Source of the DNA: CAVSUR01 sp052143655 | GTDB lineage: Bacteria > Actinomycetota > Actinomycetes > Streptosporangiales > Streptosporangiaceae | DNA: 26,934 bases | Assembly: GCA_052143655.1 (NCBI GenBank) | Contig: JBKQSL010000365.1 | Coordinates: 1 to 26,934 of the forward strand | Direction of reading: 5' to 3' | Shown here: in pieces, positions 22,999 to 26,934 of the stretch | Layout of the letters: every line of letters starts with the position of its first letter | Numbering within the stretch: the stretch's first letter is position 1 | Made by a program: the position numbers and the translations under genes | Notes under the pieces: generated by a model | The model's input: the letters and a program-made list of their open reading frames with translations, nothing else | Databases searched by the model: none | What the model was told of the DNA's origin: nothing

Positions 22999-24476
22999 CA
23001 CTGCCGGCGGACGCACTTGTCGTACAGACCGGCGAGCCGGCCGCCACCGTCATACTCCTGCTTCAGCTGCGCATACTCCGTGCCGTTGTAATAGGACCAG
23101 AAGTCCTCCGGGGTGTAGTACGAGGTCGAGTAGAGCCCCTTGTGACCGCCGAGCTCGCCGACGACCTGCTCGATCCGCCGGTTGTAGTGCCCGTCGCCCG
23201 CGCCGGGCGGCAGCGGCACCGTGCCCCAGAATCCGAAGTTGACATACGCCTTGCCGGGCCGCATGGGGTACAGCGGCCAGGTCCGATCGCCGCGCAGCCG
23301 CAGGGGGCACAGCCATACCGGGCTCATGCCTACCTCCGCCGCGAAGAACCGGAGGAACTCCGCGGACCGCTCGACCGGGATCTCGACATCCTGGATGACG
23401 TCCTCGCGCGGCGGCACGCCGCGACGGTCACTGATCCGGCTGGTCAGCCTGTACCTCCGGTCGGCAGCGACCAGCTTGCGGTAGACGTCCGAGCGGCGGT
23501 ACCGGCGCGGCCACAGCGCGCGGACGGCCGGATTCTGCACGCCGAACGGGGCCGAGCACCAGAACCAGTCGGTGTCCCAGCGCCACAGGTAGTCGCGGAT
23601 CGTCAGGAAGTCTTCTCGCGGGCCGCGGATCGACTGGTAGTAGATGCGGCCCCGGGTGTAGTCGGACAGCCAGGGGGCGTGGTCGCAGAACGCCCCGACG
23701 GTCAGGTACATCTCGTCCAGGCCGAACACCGTGCCGTCGACGAAATCCGCCCGGTGCCCGGCGTAGCTGCCGTCCGCCGCGATCTGCGCCACGGCCGCGA
23801 AGCAGTCCTGCGGCCCGGCGAACCGGAAGTGCCGCAGGTGAACGTAGGGAGCGACCGGCTCCAGCTCGATCGTCAGCGACAGCGCGTAGCCGAGCGTCCC
23901 GTAGGAGTTGGGGAAGCCGCGCAGCAGCGCCGCGTGCTCGTTGTCGTCAGTCGCCAGCACAACCCGCCCGTCGCCGGTCAGGATCTCCGCGTCCAGGACC
24001 GACTCGTGCGGCATTCCGCTGCGCAGCGACGTCGACTCGATGCCCAGGCCGCTGACGGCGCCACCAAGGGTGATCGTCTTCAGCTGCGGCACGACCAGCG
24101 GCATGAGGTTGTGCCGCAGGGTGGCGTCGACCAGGTTCTCGTAGGTGGTCATGCCGCCGACCACGGCGGTCTGCTCGGCCGGGCTGACTCGCAGGACCTG
24201 GCTGAAGTCCGAGACGTCCAGCGTCACGGCGGCGGGCGCCCGGCCGAAGCGGAACAGGTTGGAGGTGCGCTTGGCCAGCCGGACCGGCTGCCCGGCGGGA
24301 ATCGCCCCGTAGGCCTCTCGCAGCCGGGCGACGGCCGCGTGGTGCTCGGGCGGAACGGGTGGCCGGACGCCCGCCGCGGCAGCGGCCATGCCTGTGGCCG
24401 TGCCCGAGCCTGCTGCGGCCCGGCCGGGTCCGGACGGCGGCATGGCCAGCCGGCCGGTGTCAGGAACTCCGGTCAC
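22998..24476 (-). CDS. tmsA: FAD-binding oxidoreductase, TmsA/BfaA-like (10-methylene fatty acid reduction)
   Basis: 492 aa from the GTG at 24476, with GCAGGA about 5 nt upstream. The frame runs further to 24605, but that part is divergent-promoter sequence. Residues 1-40 are low complexity. About 84-260 is a PCMH-type FAD domain: VTLDVSDFSQVLRVSPAEQT, then PQLKTITLGGAVSGLGIEST (130-149) and SGMPHESVLDAEILTGDG, similar to DHCR24-type reductases. The C-terminal half includes GKAYVNFGFWGTVPLPPG and ends YDGGGRLAGLYDKCVRRQ. In the tms/bfa pathway this enzyme reduces the 10-methylene product to 10-methyl (tuberculostearic acid type) with NADPH. Coupled by TGATG to the methyltransferase gene. The third tms gene, tmsC, is not seen. 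Confidence 0.8.
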   Translation of the reverse strand: MTGVPDTGRLAMPPSGPGRAAAGSGTATGMAAAAAGVRPPVPPEHHAAVARLREAYGAIPAGQPVRLAKRTSNLFRFGRAPAAVTLDVSDFSQVLRVSPAEQTAVVGGMTTYENLVDATLRHNLMPLVVPQLKTITLGGAVSGLGIESTSLRSGMPHESVLDAEILTGDGRVVLATDDNEHAALLRGFPNSYGTLGYALSLTIELEPVAPYVHLRHFRFAGPQDCFAAVAQIAADGSYAGHRADFVDGTVFGLDEMYLTVGAFCDHAPWLSDYTRGRIYYQSIRGPREDFLTIRDYLWRWDTDWFWCSAPFGVQNPAVRALWPRRYRRSDVYRKLVAADRRYRLTSRISDRRGVPPREDVIQDVEIPVERSAEFLRFFAAEVGMSPVWLCPLRLRGDRTWPLYPMRPGKAYVNFGFWGTVPLPPGAGDGHYNRRIEQVVGELGGHKGLYSTSYYTPEDFWSYYNGTEYAQLKQEYDGGGRLAGLYDKCVRRQ

Positions 24477-24501
24477 GCGGTCCTGCCTTTCTGTCTCGCG
24501 G

Positions 24502-24540
24502 CGCCGGCACCGGGGGGCCGCTGCGCGCCCGGTGCCGGCG
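24502..24540. promoter_or_regulatory. Inverted repeat in the tmsA/PPOX divergent region
   Basis: Perfect 13-bp arms, CGCCGGCACCGGG (24502-24514) and CCCGGTGCCGGCG (24528-24540), with a 13-nt spacer. It is 26 bp upstream of the tmsA GTG, so it would be a stable hairpin in the tmsA leader if transcription starts further out, or an operator. Confidence 0.45.
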
Positions 24541-24553
24541 GGCGCCTGCTGTG

Positions 24554-24575
24554 CCGTCAGGACCGGTCCTGACGG
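24554..24575. promoter_or_regulatory. 22-bp perfect palindrome, probable operator
   Basis: The half-site is CCGTCAGGACC, followed directly by its exact reverse complement, with no spacer. It sits between the divergent tmsA and PPOX genes, 22 bp before the PPOX GTG and just upstream of its AGGAGGG site. Position and symmetry suggest a dimeric repressor (TetR-like size). No regulator gene is adjacent. Confidence 0.6.
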
Positions 24576-24597
24576 AGAATGCCGGTAGGAGGGACTC

Positions 24598-25485
24598 GTG
24601 AGCAAGATTTACCCGGAGCTGGACAAACGGCTTCAAGATTTTATCGCCCGCCAGCATATGTACTTCGTGGCGACCGCCCCATGTCTGTCTCGCGACGGCT
24701 CCGGGGGCCACGTCAACGTCTCTCCCAAGGGCTATCGCGACACATTCGCGGTACTCGGTCCGCTGACCGTTGCCTACCTCGACCTGACCGGCAGCGGCGC
24801 GGAAACCATCGCCCACCTGCGGCAGAACAGCCAGATCACGATCATGTTCTGCTCCTTCGGCCGGCAGCCGAAGATCCTGCGCCTGTATGGCACGGGACGG
24901 GTGGTGCTGCCCGCCGACCCGGACTGGGAGCATCTGGCCGGGCACTTCCCGGCCGCTGGCCGGCCTGGCGCCGACGGCGCGCGTACCGGCCATACAGCGC
25001 AGCAGGCCCGGACGGCGGCCGGCGCGTACCGGCCATACAGCGCAGCAGGCCCGGACGGCCGCACGCATCCGGACAGTGCGGCGGCGGACGGCCTCGCGCA
25101 GGCGGACGGCGCGGACGGGCCGGAGGGCAAGCGCGGCGTCGGGCGGGGCAACCAGCGGGCGATCATCGTGGTGCAGGTCCACAGGATCGCCGACTCGTGC
25201 GGTTACGCGGTCCCGCTGATGCAACTGCAGGGTGAACGGGATCTGCTCACCCGCTGGAACGAGCGCCGCTCTCCCGCCGAGCTCGCCGAGTACCGGCGCA
25301 GGCACAATGCCGTCAGCATCGACGGCCTGCCGGCCCTGGCCGGCGCTGGCTCCCCTGATCCGCAGCCGGCTCCGCGGACCCGTCCGCCCGCCCGGGCCCC
25401 TCGGGCTCCGAGGACGCCGGCCGGGCCGCAGAACCGGCTCGGCAGCAGCGCGCTCCGCTCCGGGTCCGGCACAGCGGACCGCTAG
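24598..25485 (+). CDS. Pyridoxamine 5'-phosphate oxidase-fold (PPOX) flavin protein with an insertion
   Basis: 295 aa, GTG at 24598 behind a strong AGGAGGG (24587-24593). The N-terminal MSKIYPELDKRLQDFIARQ, GGHVNVSPKGYRDTFAVLGP (36-55) and SQITIMFCSFGRQPKILRLYGTGRVV (78-103, trimmed) match the PPOX split-barrel family binding FMN or F420. The C-terminal part of the fold, RAIIVVQVHRIADSCGYAVP (187-206), then NAVSIDGLPAL (237-247), is intact. Between them, about residues 120-184 are a Gly/Ala/Arg-rich insertion missing from typical relatives, containing a 38-bp repeat. The last 48 residues are Pro/Arg-rich and disordered. The reaction is unknown. Divergent from tmsA, possibly sharing its control. 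Confidence 0.85.
   Translation: MSKIYPELDKRLQDFIARQHMYFVATAPCLSRDGSGGHVNVSPKGYRDTFAVLGPLTVAYLDLTGSGAETIAHLRQNSQITIMFCSFGRQPKILRLYGTGRVVLPADPDWEHLAGHFPAAGRPGADGARTGHTAQQARTAAGAYRPYSAAGPDGRTHPDSAAADGLAQADGADGPEGKRGVGRGNQRAIIVVQVHRIADSCGYAVPLMQLQGERDLLTRWNERRSPAELAEYRRRHNAVSIDGLPALAGAGSPDPQPAPRTRPPARAPRAPRTPAGPQNRLGSSALRSGSGTADR
24979..25059 (+). repeat. 38-bp exact direct repeat inside the PPOX gene
   Basis: Copies at 24979-25016 and 25022-25059 are identical and separated by 5 bp. The 43-bp offset is not a multiple of 3, so the same DNA is read in two frames (TGHTAQQART in the first copy, YRPYSAAGPDG in the second). Confidence 0.85.
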
Positions 25486-25499
25486 CGGCGCTGCGGCAT

Positions 25500-25523
25500 C
25501 CTGCGCTTGCAGAGCGGCGCAGG
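25500..25523. terminator. Hairpin between convergent PPOX and DUF4192 genes
   Basis: CCTGCGC (25500-25506) and GCGCAGG (25517-25523) form a 7-bp stem with a 10-nt loop in the 43-bp gap between two convergent stops. It could act in both directions. No U-tract. Confidence 0.35.
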
Positions 25524-25528
25524 CGCGA

Positions 25529-26350
25529 TCATCTGGCCTCGCCCGGACCAGGGACGGGCCGCCAGGGGCCGGCCGGCTGCGGCCCGGGGCCGCGCAGCGT
25601 GCCGGCATAGCTGGCCGCCACCTCCTCGGGTGTCATCGGCAGCCGGGCCGCCGATGGCGGTAGCCCGGCCTGGATGGCCTCGGCCAGCAGCAGGGCCATC
25701 GAGTAGCGCGGATCGGCGGCCAGGGCCCGGTCGAGGGCTGCCACCGCCAGCGCACCCGCCCCGACCTGCCAGGCCGTGAACGCCAGCAGGCTCGCTGGAG
25801 CCGGGACGTATTCCGGCCGGGCGCGCCGGACCAGGTCGGTCCACAGGCGCTGATGCGGCGCGCTGAAGGCCGGATCCATCCGGGCCCAGGCGTCGTCGCG
25901 AACTCGCAGGTCCGCGAGGGTCACGCTCAGCCAAGCGAGCTGATCCCAGTCGGTGATCCGGCGGCCGTCCCGGTAACAGGCGATCGCCTCGGCGACGGCA
26001 TCCCGGCCGGCCGGGATCAGCAATCGCCCGGCGGCGCCGCCGCTCGCCGCGGCGGCGGCCACCATATCCCCGGCCCGGCTGAGCGCACGGTCAGTGGCCC
26101 GGCGCATCGGTGCGGCCGCGGCGGGCAGCGTGGCCAGGGTGGCCGCGAGTGCGGCCCGGTTCGGATGCACGGTCCCGCCGACCGCGGACAGCTCCCGCGC
26201 CGCCGGGTGAGTGCCGACGTCGAACGGCACCCCGTCCGCCGGGCAGCAGGACGGCTCCTGGCACAGGTAGGACCAGAACTTGCGCAGGCCCTGAGCTGAC
26301 CTGCGGCCTTGTGCCGGACACGTTGCCTGACCTGGGAAATGCCTGCTCAT
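25529..26350 (-). pseudogene. DUF4192 family protein lacking its N-terminal half
   Basis: 273 aa. From about residue 24 the sequence is DUF4192: KFWSYLCQEPSCCPADGVPFD, trimmed to its CCPADGVPFD core, then LSVTLADLRVRDDAWARM, HQRLWTDLVRRARPEYVPAPASLLAFTAWQ, trimmed, and LDRALAADPRYSMALLL, ending with LPMTPEEVAASYAG. Complete relatives carry about 130-170 further residues before the WSYLC segment, with blocks near a start like LIAFVPHLLGF. None of that is present here in any minus frame, and an in-frame TAG lies 4 codons before the ATG at 26350. The first 23 residues look unrelated. The gene therefore seems 5'-truncated, probably by the DNA on its right. It might still be translated. Function of the family is unknown. 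Confidence 0.7.
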
Positions 26351-26502
26351 CGTTGCTATCGGCTACTACCGGTCGCCATCCCTGCGATTGCCCAGTGATT
26401 GCCCGGGCATCGGCCACGACCCCGTTACGCAAGGCGGGCCGCCGCATGCGCGGGTAACGCCGCGGCGGCCCTAGACCCATCCCCGCTACGAGTGGACAGG
26501 AC
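26351..26502. promoter_or_regulatory. Junction and promoter region before the zinc-finger-like gene
   Basis: 152 bp with two GATTGCCC direct repeats 11 bp apart (26386-26393, 26397-26404), one helical turn, and an inverted repeat with perfect 10-bp arms (GGGCCGCCGC at 26436-26445, GCGGCGGCCC at 26462-26471, 16-nt loop). No tRNA or recognisable attachment core was seen. Confidence 0.4.
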
Positions 26503-26739
26503 ATGAACCACATCATCCCCCGCGAAGCGCCGCCCGCTGAGGCGGTGCGCGCCATCCGGTGCACGCTCTGCTTCGCGCCGCCCGGCCGCGCGTGCCAGGA
26601 GCACCCGCGAGCCGACCACGTGCAACGCTGGCTGGACGCCTGCCGGGCCGGGCTGGTCGGCAAGGCCGAGGTCGGCGAGGCCGTCTCCGCGGTCACGATC
26701 ATCACCAAGTGGCAGGTCGTTCCGGAGCGTGCGGCATGA
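26503..26739 (+). CDS. Small zinc-finger-like protein, possible mobile-element gene
   Basis: 78 aa, ATG at 26503 with CAGGAC just upstream. The N-terminal half has CTLCFAPPGRACQEHPRADH: C20, C23, C31, H34 and H39, a pattern like the small C-x2-C zinc-binding proteins found in actinophages and integrative elements (CxxCxxxPGxxC...H). The rest has no recognised domain. The stop overlaps the next start by 4 bp (ATGA), a compact arrangement typical of such elements. It begins a plus-strand run next to a truncated chromosomal gene. Function unknown; DNA or RNA binding is only suggested by the metal-binding pattern. Confidence 0.65.
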   Translation: MNHIIPREAPPAEAVRAIRCTLCFAPPGRACQEHPRADHVQRWLDACRAGLVGKAEVGEAVSAVTIITKWQVVPERAA

Positions 26740-26934
26740 ACGCGCCGGGACACGGCGCGGAGCTGGCCGCCCGGATCACCGTGGCCAGCGCGGTACTCGG
26801 CGACTTCAAGCGCCAGACCGGCGCCTACATCGACCAGGGCGGCGCCCGCCCGGACTTCTGCGCCCTGGCGTGGCGGCTGTCGTCCACCCTGGACCTGCTG
26901 CTCGCCGAGCTCGGCCGGCAGGCGATGGGGGCCC
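26736..26934 (+). CDS. Hypothetical protein, 5' part (runs off the window)
   Basis: The ATG at 26736 overlaps the previous TGA by 4 bp. The frame stays open to the window end (66 codons): it begins MNAPGHGAELAARITVASAV and continues LGDFKRQTGAYIDQGG, DFCALAWRLSSTLDLLLAEL. It is probably helical and cytosolic. I do not recognise a family. Coupling to the zinc-finger-like gene suggests the two are one module. Confidence 0.6.
   Translation, partial: MNAPGHGAELAARITVASAVLGDFKRQTGAYIDQGGARPDFCALAWRLSSTLDLLLAELGRQAMGA

Noticed and set aside
21793..24572. Long plus-strand frames (432 and 532 codons) opposite tmsB and tmsA
   Set aside because: Same reason: the methyltransferase and FAD-domain motifs are on the minus strand.
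24460..25608. 382-codon minus-strand frame opposite the PPOX gene
   Set aside because: The plus strand has a strong Shine-Dalgarno and PPOX motifs; the minus frame has repeated RACCAVWPV strings from the 38-bp repeat only.
26351..26753. Upstream part of a 220-codon minus frame that might have held the missing DUF4192 N-terminus
   Set aside because: Its translation (MSRRVHAARSGTTCHLVM...) shows no DUF4192 blocks and lies opposite the zinc-finger-like gene.

Overview
This window is high-GC chromosomal DNA from an actinobacterium. The evidence is strong G/C at third codon positions, frequent GTG starts, 4-bp stop/start overlaps, an infB with a very long Gly/Pro-rich N-terminus, DUF4439 and DUF4192 proteins, an XRE/DUF5753 regulator, and gene order resembling the rimP-nusA-infB and dxr-ispG neighbourhoods of Streptomyces. 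A filamentous or sporulating actinomycete is likely; the genus cannot be read from the sequence.

Left part (1-7374, minus strand): a translation/transcription operon running rimP, nusA, ylxR, infB, a DUF503 gene, rbfA, a DHH phosphoesterase (nrnA-like) and the start of truB, which leaves the window at base 1. Several junctions overlap by 4 to 11 bp. The operon links ribosome maturation, transcription elongation, translation initiation, RNA turnover and tRNA pseudouridylation.

Middle part (7575-13626): a more accessory block. It holds two translationally coupled ferritin-like genes (a Tat-type lipoprotein and a DUF4439 protein), a small Trp-rich protein divergent from an XRE/DUF5753 regulator with a clear operator-like dyad between them, a HelD-type RNA polymerase-associated ATPase, and a 331-aa two-domain protein of unknown function.

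Next block (13847-20000, minus strand): dxr, a site-2 protease (RseP type), ispG, a secreted lipoprotein alpha/beta hydrolase and a GNAT protein. Spacings of 30 to 66 bp suggest one operon, ending in a strong hairpin at 13737-13792. It supplies two MEP-pathway (isoprenoid) enzymes plus envelope-associated proteins. Divergent from dxr is a class II DAHP synthase, the first enzyme of the shikimate pathway.

Right part (21721-26350): a methyltransferase/FAD-oxidoreductase pair (minus strand, TGATG-coupled) that looks like the tmsB/tmsA (bfaB/bfaA) system for 10-methyl branched fatty acids such as tuberculostearic acid. Divergent from it is a PPOX-fold flavin protein carrying an odd low-complexity insertion; the divergent region contains a 22-bp perfect palindrome. 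A DUF4192 gene follows that appears to have lost its N-terminal half. Immediately beyond the truncation, two small overlapping plus-strand genes, the first with a zinc-finger-like motif, may mark the edge of an integrated element continuing past the window.

I found no rRNA, tRNA, CRISPR array or recognisable transposase. The most interesting places are the possible element boundary near 26285-26934, the palindrome-controlled tms/PPOX divergon, the HTH/Trp-rich pair with its dyad, and the unexplained 331-aa protein.
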